A stretch of DNA of 64,000 nt from Petrosia ficiformis (GCA_947044365.1 OX345639.1:8913718-8977717), one strand, 5' to 3'; shown: positions 12,489-25,800, numbered from the stretch's first letter. Notes: a model not told the origin generated them from the sequence alone. A program made the numbers and translations.

Positions 12489-12535
12489 CGGCAAACGACC
12501 ACGCTAAATGTAATTAAATGCGTGGTCGTTTGCCG
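12489..12535. repeat. Perfect hairpin in the upstream/leader region of gene A
   Basis: CGGCAAACGACCACGC and its exact reverse complement are separated by a 15-nt AT-rich loop, about 60 bp upstream of the gene A start codon. The arms are much more GC-rich than the surroundings. Gene B has no equivalent in its upstream region. Confidence 0.75.
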
Positions 12536-12587
12536 GCTGTGCATGTGGGCTCCTCCTTAGGGCGAGGCATAGTGTGGATCATTCTGT

Positions 12588-12985
12588 GGTGGCATCAACA
12601 ATATGCAATAATATAGACCTAACCCATACATCAAACAGTTGTCATAATAGCATAATGGTTTATTATAAAGTATTTATATCATAATATTATATTCTTTTGT
12701 TATAATAGGTATTTGAAATGCAAACTGGATCAGTGGTATATAAATTACATTCTCCTAGTGGAGAGAAGCTACCAGCCACCAGTGTGAGATTCAAACCAGT
12801 GGCTGATATTACTGGTCTACAGAATGTTCTTTTAGTTTCATGTTAGTTAGTTCCGTTAGCAGCTGCTCATTGTAAAGCTACATGGCTAGTATGTATAACA
12901 AATACCGGTTGTAGGCAGTTTTTAAAATAATCTTCACAAATTGAAAGTGATGTATTAAAGTATATTCATTCATAGCTAAAATAGT
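12588..12985 (+). pseudogene. Orphan duplicate of WD40-gene exon 3 with flanking introns
   Basis: Sequence from about 12588 to 12985 is nearly identical to 24049-24450, including the acceptor TTATAATAG, the 133-nt exon (12709-12841, starting VFEMQTGSVVYKLHSP) and the donor. The exon's frame is intact, with one visible substitution (DNTG to DITG). No other exons of the WD40 gene are found around it, so it cannot make the protein. It marks the right end of the segment that duplicated with the HELZ2-like gene. Confidence 0.85.
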
Positions 12986-13099
12986 ACTGTAAATAATAAT
13001 GATTATCAAATACTTTATATAATTATAATTCTATAATTGGTTGTTTACACAGGAGAGAGAGAGGGGATGCCATGGAATTCCAAAAGTATAATACAAAAT

Positions 13100-13303
13100 A
13101 TGAGAATAATAAAAATATCAAAACTGAAAAAAGCACAGGAACAAGATGACTTTGGCAACAAAATGAAATACCACTTCCACAAAACAACCCTACATAAGTA
13201 TATAGAGTAAAGGCAAAACACAAAGAAGTGATACTTATGTGCGGTTGTTATGTGGAAGCATTATTTCATTTTGTTGCCAAAGTCATCTGAAATGTTTTTT
13301 ATT
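13100..13303. repeat. Foldback element (inverted repeat)
   Basis: The left arm contains GATGACTTTGGCAACAAAAT and the right arm its complement ATTTTGTTGCCAAAGTCATC. Pairing continues outward through CACTTCCACA and AATAATAAAAA. The element resembles the foldback at 33507-33820 (shared CACTTCCAYA...AACCCTACATAAGTA core), so they form one family. Confidence 0.75.
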
Positions 13304-14498
13304 ATTCTTATGAATATTACATCACCGGTACTTTTCAATAATAACAATGTTGAACTACAAGCAATATCAGGCCTCAGAACCAACCTCAAAGGGTTATGAC
13401 AATTTTCAACCACAGCTATACCCTCCCCCCCTTACTAAAGTCACAATGTGTTACTAAAAGAATAAAACTCTTTTAGTAAAACATTGTGACTCCCCATTAT
13501 CAGGCTTTAGTTAGTGATAGTTTTTGTAGTAGATCTGTAATTTATTATCAATTCCTGATGAAGCACAATTATGTCTAGTACACTTATAATTATATTATTA
13601 TAATTATTACGAGTCTTATTTCTTGAATTATTTTCTCCGTGGAATTATAAAATATTTTCTTTTTTCTATAGTAAATTTGAAGTTATGAAGAACTTGATAA
13701 GCTATTGAACATACTTCATTCTTCATTAGGAGAGCAATGGGACATATATTTGACAGCTCTACTATGTATAGTATTAGCTATTGTTATTAGGTGGCATAGA
13801 AGATGATTTTAATATAATATCAATTTCATTTCATTTTGTATTACAATTTAATGATGATTAAATAAATGAGTAACTAAAGTCTCTTCACGTACACGATAAC
13901 CTTCAAATTAGGATGTCATGACTTTATATATACTATAGTGTATAGTTTAATGACATAAGGTTAATGCACAATTATACTGTAACTCAATAATGAAATTTAA
14001 AGTACACAAAGAATAATTATATGAAAATGTGCAGGTAAATTTTCTTATTCAAAAGTAAAATTATAAACATTTTTCTGAGGTCATGGTGAATGTGAATAAA
14101 ATTTCATGATAATTTCAGGTGGTTTGATTAACTGTGGAATATAAAGTAACTATATGTTATAAAAGCTAGCTTCGCCTTTATGATATGAACCATACATGAT
14201 CATGACAGTATCCAGTAATGCTTGCAAAATGATTGAATGTTTGTGATGCGCATATATTGTCTAGTCCTGATAATTATATACTTGCTTAAATCTTTATATA
14301 TAATTACATCACATTTTGAAACATTATGGCAATGTATAAAATATATAATATATATATACCTAATAAAAATTGCATTCATTATAAATTTAAAAATGTAGCT
14401 TCTATAATTATATCATAAAATTATAATACAAAATTATAAACTGAGAAAATAATTAATATATACAATATAAAACAAATTGTACTTAAAATATAATAATT

Positions 14499-16809
14499 TT
14501 ATTTTGTAGTGGGTATAGGAGTAATCTCATTAACAACACATCCATTGTCTTCATATATCTGTATGAGGTTCTTCCACACTTTATCGTATTCAAGTAATAC
14601 TTTATTACCTGAAAAGGACATCATAATTATTAATTTTTACTAATTATAATCTTACCAATAATAATGAGTCCATATTTAGCTCTTGTAATTCCTACATTGA
14701 TCTGATGTGAATCTGTCACAAAACCAAGGTTCCCTCTCATCCATTTCTGATCAGGTCGAACAAATGTGCGGTCTTCTATTTGACTCAAAGGCAGAGACCG
14801 AACAGTACTCAATATAACAATATTATATTCATCACCTATAGTAATTATAATGGAAGAATACCAAAATTAAAAAGTTTCATACCAACATCATACCTTGGCT
14901 TTTTATTATTGATGATACCCTGATGTCTTGCATTAACTTCATTTGGTGTAATTGATGACCTCCATCAGTTCTTAGTTTCTCGTCTCTCTCTTCCATTAGT
15001 TCAAGTATTAGTTTCTCCTGTTTTGCATATGGTGTTAACACTGCAATATCTTTACAATCTAACTTATGATCTTTAAGTAAGACTTCAATTAATTCAAGCT
15101 GTTATAAAAATAAAAATATGATAATCATAAAAATTATATACACTATTACAATTTCGACTTACAGTCTTCTCTGCTTCTTGATGGTTTGATTTTGAGTGTG
15201 TATCAACACCTCTTTTATATATTTTTTCATCTCTCATGTCTTCCTCTCCTACAATGTTACAAAACATAATAGGATACTTGTGTCTTCCTCTTGGCCAAAA
15301 TTTATGTAAACTATCTTTTAATGGGCTTCTTCTCTTCACTGACTCATCAGCTTCGAGCTCTCCACCATAAAATAACACGGATGGACTCTCACAGATGAAA
15401 GGATGCTATATAGAAATGGTATGATTCATCAACAATAATGATATAATTTAGTCATGATGTAATTTTAAGGGACTTACCATACGATACTGTATATCAAGTT
15501 TTGTAAGTAATTCATTATCCTGTTCTGCATATCTTTGAAACAGTGATCTATTCAATCCACACTGTCTTGCAGCAAAGTACTTAACTACAGGCTGAAGCTG
15601 CTTATGATCACCAATCAGTACTGCATGTTCACATAAACTCATTGCTGCCAGAGTTTCTGGTTCATTGGCCATTCCACACTCATCCACTATACACTGGGCA
15701 ACTCTTCCATATAATTTTAGTAATCTTTTGCTACAGGTCTCATTACAGGTACAAAGAATTATATCATAAGTCTTTCCAAGTTCTTCCTTTTCTGCATTTG
15801 TAATACAATCTCTGTATCTATATCAAAGAATAGCAGAATATAAATCATTACATGATAGCATTTCACATAAGCAATACATTAAAAACTACTCAACCTTTTC
15901 CGTTCCACTGCTGAAGGTATAATATTTTGTCGCAACAAGTCATGAACATTTTCCTCAGTTTGTTTAATTTTATTCGTATCATCATTCCTGATTTTGTGGT
16001 GAAGAGCATCACCTTCAAATTCCTCTCGACACATTCCTTCTACTTCATCTTCAGCATGTAATTTTAATGTGTAAATAGGATCAGGATAATCATGTCTCTC
16101 ATGAGTACGACCATAGAGACGAAGAATACGAAGTTTTTTATCACAAGATGGCTTGCTGTTCAATACAAGGAATTTATCTGTAGAGACATACTTTCAGTAA
16201 TAACATTATAACATATCACTTCATTGTACAGTATATAAATGTTTTGCACAATACATTACTCACCATGTACAACATCCACTGCTTTATTTGAAGGTCCACA
16301 ATAAAGTACACATTGATTATTATGAGGTCTAGATGAATTAGCCTTTGCAAATATGTATGCTAAGTGTGCTCCAGTCACACTTTTACCAGTACCTATAAGT
16401 ATAATTATTGTAATACATATTACTTACACTATACTAGTATACTAACCAGGAGGTCCTTGTATCAGGTGAAACTGATTAGTTAATGCTCTTGCCATTGCAT
16501 TTTTCTGAGTCTTATTCAACTCTTTTCCATTTCTCTGCCATAGTGTTGTGGCAAATGGGTCATTTTCCATTATATGTATACCTAAATTTGAATGTAATAA
16601 AATTATTATATTTGGTTTAAATAATATCAATTCACTGACTCAGTGAATAAATAAATATATTCTGTTGTGACAAAGTTCCCAGTGCTACTTTCGTTGCAAG
16701 TTCTGACCATTGCTCTTGTCTATCCTCACTGTCGTCTTCTTTTGTTGCAAGTTCTGATTGCTCTTGTCTATTTTCAATATCTTCTTCTTTGGGTTCCATA
16801 CATTGCAGC
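14499..16809 (-). other. Gene B C-terminal Upf1/HELZ2-type helicase module
   Basis: Motifs in order: Q-motif-like LNKTQKNAMARAL, Walker A QGPPGTGKS split across the intron at 16446-16393, motif Ic LYCGPSNKAVDVV, Walker B CIVDECGMANEPET, motif III GDHKQLQPVVK, motif IV LDIQYRMHPFICESPSVLFY, motif V VSSIIKSQGDEYNIVILSTV and motif VI NVGITRAKYGLIIIG. The QYRMHP-F-SVLFY block and GDHKQLQPVV match the C-terminal helicase of HELZ2. The tail is short and ends CVVNEITPIPTTK. Gene A should carry its counterpart beyond the left edge. Confidence 0.88.
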
Positions 16810-19800
16810 CTATGGAATAATCGACTGTGGAAATGGTACAATATTTATGATTGGATACATAAACAACATTATTCACTTGAATGAGAATCAACAAACAATT
16901 AAATAACATAAAATGAATACAGTTTATTTTGACTCTTATAGTAAATGAAACTACGTAGTCCAATATCACTCAGTCAATAGCATTGTCAGCTTACTTGAAT
17001 GAGACAGGCATCTTAATAACTTGTAATTCACATTTAGGATTATGTTTCAATTCTTTTTCCATTCTCTCTGAAACTCTGCACCCATGCTCTCCAACAGGTC
17101 TCATGAACAGCTCAATACCAATGACCTCCTTCTCCTTTGAAAAATTCTTTATCTCTTTCACTTTATGAATCACAAAATGATAAACAGCATAAACTGCCTC
17201 ACCTGAAGAATTCATTATGTCATAACGAGAGCACACTAGATCTCCATGTCGTATTTTAAGGAAATCCATCATGTCCATTTTTTCCACTGGTATTTCAAGA
17301 CTTAAGCTATCTTTAGCTGCAGGTTTGAAGTAGATGTTGTCTAAACATGTATCAGGTTGAACTAGGTTTGGCCATACAAGAGAAGCATCTTTAAATAAGA
17401 CAAGTGTCTTAGTTTGCACAGCATCATTAGAAGCTTCAGCTAAGAGAGCTTTACTCCACAGGTCAACATATTCTCTCTCTGATTGGTAATGGGATTTGGA
17501 TGTCAGGCGAAGCTGTGTATCTGAGAAGCACATCACAGGGCTCTGATTGTGTTGAAGACATACCCTCACTGTCGGTGCTATCTCAATCAAATAAATACCA
17601 GGGGATGCAATGGGTTCTCTGACAGACTTTCCCAACCATACATTGAGTACTTCACCTGGCCCAAAGCTCCTAGTAATATCATAACTTATAATAGGACTAT
17701 TAGCAAACTTGGAATAATGAGAATTTGACTTTACTTTTGAGTGAGATGGTACAAGAGGTAACTTATCAATGAATTTACTAATATTATCTTCTAAAGGTGT
17801 TTTGATGCAATCATGACTTAACTTCCAGACATCTGGATCTATTCTCACCATGCCATCCATCACATGTGCAATAAATGATTCTTTCTTCCTCCTCTTATTC
17901 TTGATGTGATCATCAGTTTTAGTATCCATGAGATGAAAGATGTCAGCTTGAATGGAGGAATGCATGCCAGTACTGTCACTTTTAGAAACTTTTTTAAAAT
18001 CTGTAATTTCAGAATTTTTCAACAGAAAGTCAGGACTGCTGAATGGAATGGAAACTACATGCCATTTTATCATGCTTCCCTCTTCTCTACAAGAATAATT
18101 TAGCTGTGACTCATCAAAGCTTGTATCATCACGCATAACTACAGAGTTATATTTGTTTGAAGGAAAGCATAACTGAAATTTGCGTTTCTTTGTCATAGAT
18201 CGAGTAAGATATGCTTGCATTTTTTGTAAAGTGTCTTCACAAGTTGATGCTAGTTTCCAGATGTTTTCAGCATAAGTGGATTCAGGAACGAAAAGCATGG
18301 TCTGTTGTTGCTTTTTCACTTCTTTTTGTGAAACTTTTGAGGCATCTTTAAATGTCTGTGTATACAAGATAAAAATTATTACACTGTATAGTAAGTAATA
18401 ACTTTATAACTTACAGGAAACTCCTGATTATACACTTTCTCATTTATTCTTCCAGGCTTAGTAGATGCTAGCTGCTTTGGCACATTACGTCTACCTTGGT
18501 TGTGCATCTTGGGTCTAGCAACCACATGCTGGTTAGAAGAGATCAGTTTCTTTTGAGTGATTTTGTCAGGAATCACTTGTTGTGATGAAGATTTTGTAAC
18601 TGGCATGTACACTAATTGGTTATGTTGTTGTTGTTTTGTAGACAGTGGTAGTTGTGGTTTATTAGGTATTGCTAGTTGTTGTTTTGGTTCATTCAGCTTT
18701 TGTGTTACTAATGGGTTTCGTTGTATAGGAACTGATGGTTGGAATGGTTGCTTTATGTCATTATTTCTGGCTGTTTGTAGCCATGATGCTCCATCATGTC
18801 TTACTGAACTCGTCAAATCATCTTTGATAGATTTGGGTTTAATCTATAATTCCAGCAAACCTATAATTTTATTCATAATTTAAAACTTTCTAACATACCA
18901 ATGGCAATTCATGATCAGGAGTAGTTAACACTAGCAATACATCTTTAAAAGAAAAGTGATAAAATACTTACTCTAGAACCATTTAAAACAAAATATTTGT
19001 TGCACAATGACTATTTACCATCAGTCTTTGGTACTCTGCTGATTGGATGTTGACCAGTAAATTCCAAGTAAGAGCTCTCATCATATGTTTTTCTATTTCG
19101 ACATATGGAAATGAATTTCTTCCAGCACCTTTTAGGATTTTCCATTGTAGTTTCTGCTTTCCTCAATGTGAAAGGATTTCCAACTGCTACTACTAGTGAC
19201 TGGGCTCTTGTAATAGCTGTGTTAAAAACAGCAGGATGGCACAGGCTCTTCAATGGGTCAAAAGGCTTTCCTGAACTAAGTACACACTCCACTGTACTGA
19301 GAAACAAAACCTGAAACTCCTGACCTGAGGGATAAGTATAAATATGATGGATCTGATCAACTGCATGTTATATGATAATACCTTGCATTTGATAGCTTGA
19401 TAGAACTCGGACTTTTCTTATGTCAGGATTCTGCCTGCACATTTGCCATAAATATTGTCGAATCAAGCTCACCTAAACATCATCACAGAGTGTGTATGTA
19501 ATTATAATTATATAATTATATGTACGGTTGCTTTTACCTGTCTTTCACTTGGGCTCATGATACAAACACTACTGGCATTAACTTTCTTGTTAGTACAAAG
19601 TAGTTTCTCTACTTCTCTTATGATAATCTTTGCTTCTTTTTCGTTTTTGGATAAAGAAGCGGGATTTGTATCAAGGCAAGAACAAATGAATCGAAGAGTA
19701 TATGGTGCAACAACATCAATCTTTCCACATGGTTTTAAAGAGGCTTCATAAAAAAGGTCTGAAGACAGTTTCAGGAGATCGGCATGGCAACGATAATTAT

Positions 19801-22148
19801 TACGCAGTGTCACTGCATACTTTTTTGCTGTAGTACCAGATTTCTGGTAGGTTGTATGCAGCCTTTCTAAAATAGAGTCTCCAAGACCATTCTCCAGAGG
19901 TATTTTTCCAAGAACAAGTAGTTTTGGACACACCTAAAGAATTAATAGTATACAAAATTATAATTACTTATATTATATATAAATTAATATTAATATTTGC
20001 TATAAAAAACCCCAGAACTTGCCTGCTTGCTATCTCCAGCAATGACAATATGAGTGTTCTTGTTAGCCATACATAGTGGAGCTATACACTCTGGTTCTCT
20101 GGCTTGTGCTCCCTCATCAATAAGAATATGAGTGAAAAAATCAGGCAGGACGAAATCAGACATTCTTAATGATGTTAAAAATGTAGTTACAACGACCAAA
20201 TAAGGCTTTGAAAGATATATATCTTTCATTTTTTCAAACTCATCGAAAGACGTAAGATATTGTTGGTTCTTTTTGGTATGAGTCTCACTTGTAACTCTTA
20301 CTATGTCTACTTTCCAAGGATTCTTGCGATTTTGAAGCATTGGAAGAAAATACTGCTTCATGAATATATCGGCTGAGTCCTCGTGATGGCAGCATAACAA
20401 AACTCGACATTTCTGTTTTGAATTTTCAATAAAATACTCAGTAGCAACAGACAGGAGCCTGGTCTTTCCAGAACCAAATAGACCAGGAATGAGAACTGGA
20501 GCAGTTGATCGACTGAAGACCATTGTTTGAAGAGCAGTAAGCTGGAAAGAGTCAAGTTTATGTTGAAAATATATAGAACGAGGTATTTGACTCAGATCAG
20601 GTCTGTCTTTAAAATCTTCAGCACATGGTACTATTCTCTTCAAAGCTATATCAGATATTTTATCAACAGAGTAATGTAGACTATCAAAATACCAGTGTTT
20701 GACTTCAAACTTTACGTCAAATTCAAAAATCCCATGATACAAAGCTTTTTGAAAAGTTTGCGCATTATCATCATTCAATCCAATGTATAGGTAATCATTG
20801 GAATATGAATAGTTGCATGATAAGATGTAAGCTTGAATAGAAACTTCGAGGCATGTGATGTATACTTCACTGCTTGCTTGTACAGCACATAATATCTGGT
20901 TTGGTGTCACGTCATGTATACAAGCGTAAAAATCAAATTCCTGTCTCTCCCCAAGTTCCTCTCTTGATATATAATCGATAGTATACCGTCCATTGCAACT
21001 AATATAAAAACAGTTAAATATAAATACACACAAGCACCAATACAAGCTCACATATATATATATACAACATTATACTATAAACATTAAATTACTTGTTAGC
21101 TAGCAAACGAACATGTTCTTCTTCTTCATAAAAAAGTAGTGCATTGTACTTTTTTCGATAATTCTCTACAGTCACAGGTAACTTAGTATCTTCAAGGCAT
21201 GGAGGACGCCTTTTCCTCTCTTGATAGGTACTTTTTGTTATAGTCGTGAGTGCTGGCTGAAACTTTTCATTGCTAGTATGTGAATCCATCATTGTTTGAG
21301 GATGTTTTGGTGTACATTTTGTAACAGGAGATATTTTAGTGTTACTTGGACCTGGTATAAAGCTTAAGGGATTTGTGTCAGACTGTCTTGGCTGTTGTGT
21401 AACAATTTGCTTCTAAATAATGAAGAAGTGCATATATAAAATGCAATTATTTTTCAAGTACCAAAATAACTGCAGCATAAAGGGAATTTACTATTTAAGT
21501 AACAATAACAAACACCCTTAAAAAATTACATTTTCCTATATGCTCATCTCTTGTTAAACATGACGATGCAATACAATCTGGTCTAATTCATGCGGAATTT
21601 ACAAATTCATTAAGCACTGTTACAGCATATAACCTCTGTGTAGTAACAGTGGTGTTAAGCCAGCTCAATATACTATAATATATTGAAGCACAAACATAAC
21701 ATAACAGACTATATATGAACTACTTGTATTATATTACATTACTCTATATTTGGTAAAAACCTGACAGATGTAGATCTACTTGAGGAAGTATATATATATA
21801 CTGCATTGGACAATATTAATTATAAACACATACCAAGTGTGCATCTCGTTCATTCTTCAACTGTCTATTCCATTCACGTTTTTCAGCTCGACTATGAGCA
21901 TAGGTACAATTTGGTAAACGAGTACATTGATCACCATTACTACACATTCCGAAATTTCGAATTCCTGAAGGTCGTCGATGAGGAAAAGGTCTTATTTCGA
22001 CTAAATCATTTTCAAACTCCGTCACTAACACTCTTGGACAATTTCTGTGTTCATTGGTAGAGAAACACTGAGCTTTTTTCAGGTTGGGATATGTACTCAT
22101 TGTTGGAAATCTCCTAAAACATAGTTTACATACAGAAGAACACTCCAT
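14499..22148 (-). CDS. HELZ2-like gene B: zinc finger, helicase 1 and C-terminal Upf1-type helicase; helicase 2 and RNB core deleted
   Basis: Eighteen exons: 22148-21834, 21412-21093, 20998-20023, 19933-19538, 19472-19382, 19324-19019, 18942-18899, 18843-18415, 18355-16995, 16809-16640, 16581-16447, 16392-16264, 16177-15895, 15817-15478, 15405-15163, 15098-14894, 14835-14656 and 14608-14499. They sum to 6033 nt (about 2010 aa) with consistent phases and a final TAA. Exons 1-8 match gene A exon for exon. Exon 9 joins the linker (VPESTYAE) directly to the post-RNB region (LASTCEDTLQ), removing helicase 2 and the RNB catalytic core. The remaining exons encode a Upf1/HELZ2-type helicase. It is probably an ATP-dependent RNA helicase without nuclease function. 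A TAA in helicase 1 lies inside a 57-nt intron (19381-19325) and is not a disruption. The donor at 16639 (GTCAGT) is the least certain. Confidence 0.88.
16995..18355 (-). other. Gene B fusion exon: linker joined to post-RNB region
   Basis: The first part (TFKDASKVSQKEVKK...VPESTYAE) matches gene A exon 5757-5534. The second part, from LASTCEDTLQKMQAYLTRSM, matches gene A from about position 1293 downwards. Between the two matches are about ten bases (around 18255-18265) with no counterpart at either gene A breakpoint. The join keeps the frame. The corresponding gene A interval is roughly 4.4 kb. Confidence 0.88.
19019..20998 (-). other. Gene B helicase module 1
   Basis: Walker A is GLFGSGKTRLL, with Leu replacing the Pro seen in gene A. 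Walker B is LIDEGAQAREPE, followed by GDSKQ, YRCH, a motif-V block spliced as YQMQ|GQEFQVLFLSTV and NTAITRAQSLVVAVGNP. The GC donor after GDSKQ (AG|GCAAGT at 20022) is shared with gene A. All motifs needed for ATP binding and hydrolysis are present. Confidence 0.85.
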
Positions 22149-22274
22149 GGCTGACTACCTATAGCGGCGTGCATCCACTGCGACTGCTTTTAATAATGAA
22201 TAAGCTTAGGGCGAAGTTTATAATTGAGCAGCTGGGTGGGGACCGTGGGGGTGTGTTGTGCGCTAAACCAGAAC
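22149..22274. promoter_or_regulatory. Shared promoter between gene B and the WD40 gene
   Basis: Only 126 bp separate the two divergent start codons. The spacer is unusually GC-rich for this window (for example GCTGGGTGGGGACCGTGGGG) and probably holds both transcription starts. No TATA box was identified with confidence. If either gene has an upstream non-coding exon the arrangement would be looser. Confidence 0.5.
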
Positions 22275-22397
22275 ATGGCTAAACATCATGGAGCAGTCTC
22301 GTTAGCATCTCATGTATCAATGGATCATAGAGGCTGCCTGCTTCCAAAGATTGTGTGGTGAGTAATTAGTTACATAATCCTGTAAGGTGATAATCAT

Positions 22398-22440
<43 letters not shown>

Positions 22441-22773
22441 TATATATATCATGTTTCAGAGGTCTATATGCGTTATATAAACCTGCCACGAGGTAAGATA
22501 TCACCCGAGGGCGTAGCCCGAGGGTGATATCATCCGAGTTGGCAGGTTTATATAACGCATATAGACAGATGAAACATGTTATATCTGATATATTTTAGAA
22601 TAAGATTCATACCTTGGATTGTCCTGCAAGAGATTGTCATTAAGTCTGTCAGAAATCGCCGTCGAGTTTCACAAGGTTGATATTTTAAAATATCAACTTA
22701 TTTTGAGGTTTATATGAGAAATATAAACTTACACGCCCCATAGAAATGTATGGGCTATGAATCTCATTATGAG

Positions 22774-22804
<31 letters not shown>

Positions 22805-22806
22805 TA

Positions 22807-22850
<44 letters not shown>

Positions 22851-25800
22851 TATAACAATATTATGTTATATGTAATAATTATAAATAGTATATATATATA
22901 TATATATATGTGACCGAATTTGCGAAAATCAGGCTTATGGGATAAAATTTGAAAATTGATTTTTTGTATTACCTGAATAGAGTATTCAATTAGCTCTAGA
23001 ATGATATATGATACATCCCAATCACGCAAAAGACAAAGCTACAGCGCGGGATTAAACCGTTGTAGTCACAAATCCTTCATTTTGAGAAAAACGCAATTAA
23101 ATCAATTATTTTATCATTAAACGTAATGGCTAAAAACTTTTTTAGGAGTGGCTAGCGAAGCACAGAAATGTTTCCAAACTTCTCTGAAGGTATGAGTGAA
23201 TAGGTAAGATGTCAATGAAGCTTTTTATGTAGTAAAACAGTGATCACCCAAGTAAGCCATAACTGTCTATTTTCACTCGTATCTCAAAATTAATAATTAT
23301 CCCATAAGCCTGATTTTCGCAAATTCGGTCACATATATATACATATATGTATATATATATATAATATAATAATAATAATTATATATATATTATAATTATT
23401 GTACAAATCAGTTGACTCCAGCTTACATTAATTATTACTGCACCGAGCTCTTAGAGCCCCAAAAGCTGCATAGATATCTGTTATGTAATATATTATGCTG
23501 ATATATACGATTGTCATAGTTTGTGTAAACACCTTTTTCATTTCGTAGCTCTGCAGTTTCCAATGTATTCTCTTGTGAAATTAATCCAGGAGGTGATTTA
23601 TTAGCAGCATCACTGGCTAACGGATCTGTTGTGGTACTTCTTATCTCTATACAGTACTATAAGTAATATTTATAATATGGCTGGTATCGCTCTATCTGAT
23701 TTATCAGATCCATCAAGGTTGAGGATGCTTCACATAACAGCCCAAGGCAAAGCCGAGTGCTCCTATGCAAGTAGAAACATCCAAAAGCAATTGCAAGCCT
23801 CGAGGGGCTGGAGTTGCTATAAATGATACAGCATGGTTGTCTTGACAGATCTGATGTGATTTGCAATTCATCGTTGCAACATTACAGTAACACACAATTG
23901 GGGTGTGAACCCAAGAGCACCACCTCCCTGAAAGGGAGTCACTTGTCCAGCCTAAATAGGCCTGAACAAAGGGTGGTCTTTGCAGCGTAGAGGGGGCTGG
24001 TATCCACCAGAACATTACCCTCTTTGCTCCCTTCCCCCAGGACCACGAGGAGGCATCAACAATATGCAATAATATAGACCTAACCCATACATCAAACGGT
24101 TGTCATAATAGCATATGGTTTATTATAAAGTAGTTATATCATAATATTATATTCTTTTGTTATGATAGGTATTTGAAATGCAAACTGGATCAGTGGTATA
24201 TAAATTACATTCTCCTAGTGGAGAGAAGCTACCAGCTACCAGTGTGAGATTCAAACCAGTGGCTGATAATACTGGTCTACAGAATGTTCTTTTAGTTTCA
24301 TGTTAGTTATTATTAATAGTTTCGTTAGCAGCTGCTCATCATGTTGTGTTTTGTAAAGCTACATGGTTGGGGTATATAACAAATACCAGTTGTAGGAAGT
24401 TTTTATAATAATCTTCACAAATTGAAAGTAACGTATTAAAGTAAATAATAGACTAATATGATTGTAAAGTACTTTATATAATCATAATTATTAACAATGA
24501 TAACAATTACAATTATATAATTAATTTATATGACATCTGTGTGTGTATAATATTGTATTGTATGTCAGCATCAGACATTGGCCAAGCACTTTTGTATTTG
24601 TATTACAGTATAAATAGGAGACTTACTTGAGTATTTAGAGTGCCTGAGTACCAGCCAATACTGTGTAGTGATCTAGTGTTGTTTTAGAATGACGATAATA
24701 ATCACTTTTAGTTATAGTTATAATATTCAAATTTTAGTTGTATGATTTTAGGCAAACTAAAGGTTTAGTTTAGTTAATAGCCCATGATCAGATTTTAGTT
24801 TCTGCAGTAAACCTGTAATTTAGTCTCACAATGGCTTAGATGTTATAGTTATAGTTACTGCCGCAGACCTGTAATTTAGTTATAGTTTAGTTAACTAAAA
24901 GTCAAAATGCCTACTAAAAAGGGTTTTAGTTATAGTTAATTAAAACAACACTACAAAGAACTTGCTTTAGTATCTAGTGAGTATGTATAATCTATCATAG
25001 ATATTATAGCTAATGACAGAGGAATGTCAATCTATGAATCTATATACTCACAGACTCATCTGGATATGTTCAACAGTGGCATGTAGCAACAGGGAAGAGT
25101 CTGAGTATTGCGGAGGAAAAGAGACAGACACTTGTAGCTGCTTATTCTTCTGACGGCTTGACATATGCTTCATCAGGAAATGACAATAAACTACTTGTAT
25201 ATGATACAGCAACAAGTACTTGTAATGCTACTCTTGAAGCAAGGTAAATACATTTTGAATAGACAAAAGAAAATAGGATGGATGGATGGATGGATGGATG
25301 GATAGCTAGATAGATAAATAGACAGACAGACAGACAGACAGGTTGATGTGTGGTCAATTATCCATCCTTCTTATAATTATGATTTCTTGTTAATTATTAG
25401 TTCATCATTGACACAAATGGATGGTCATGAAAGTCGTGTTTTTGCTCTAAAATACCACCCAACTGATCCTAATATACTAGTCTCAGCTGGTTGGGATGAT
25501 ACTGTACAGTTTTGGGATAAAAGAGTAGAGAATTCTATTAGGTATTGTATGAAATACATGTGTATGTCTGTTGTGGCTGTTAGATTTTAATGCCTCTGTG
25601 TCTGCTTTTAAATTTTCTTAGCCATTGTGGTTTTTTTTTTGTTATTTTGTGTGGCTGTACATGTGTTGTGTGCTATGTTTTGTTTCCTCTGTGCTAGTTC
25701 GCTGAGTACTTTTCCATGTATGATTGTTTTGGTACAGCAGAAAGCTTTTGCCAATTCCTGAAATTACTTGTAGTTGTAAATTGCCTACTTACTATTCATA

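Larger units (their letters stand above)
12429..14498. other. Gap between HELZ2-like genes B and A
   Basis: No gene is supported here. From right to left the gap holds AT-rich sequence, a repeat resembling the TTCAC...GATGACCT family (about 13880-14120), a small hairpin at 13440-13491, a foldback element (13100-13303), the orphan WD40 exon (12709-12841) and a perfect 16-bp-arm hairpin just upstream of gene A (12489-12535). The last part probably includes the promoter and 5' leader of gene A. Confidence 0.6.

Noticed and set aside
19325..19381. In-frame TAA in gene B helicase 1, suggesting a pseudogene
   Set aside because: The stop lies in a 57-nt segment with a GTATT donor and CCTCAG acceptor. 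Removing it restores a canonical motif V, so it is an intron.
23713..24069. 118-aa minus-strand frame in the GC-rich block
   Set aside because: It shows no domain, no splice context and no homologue I recognise; it is treated as transposon remnant.
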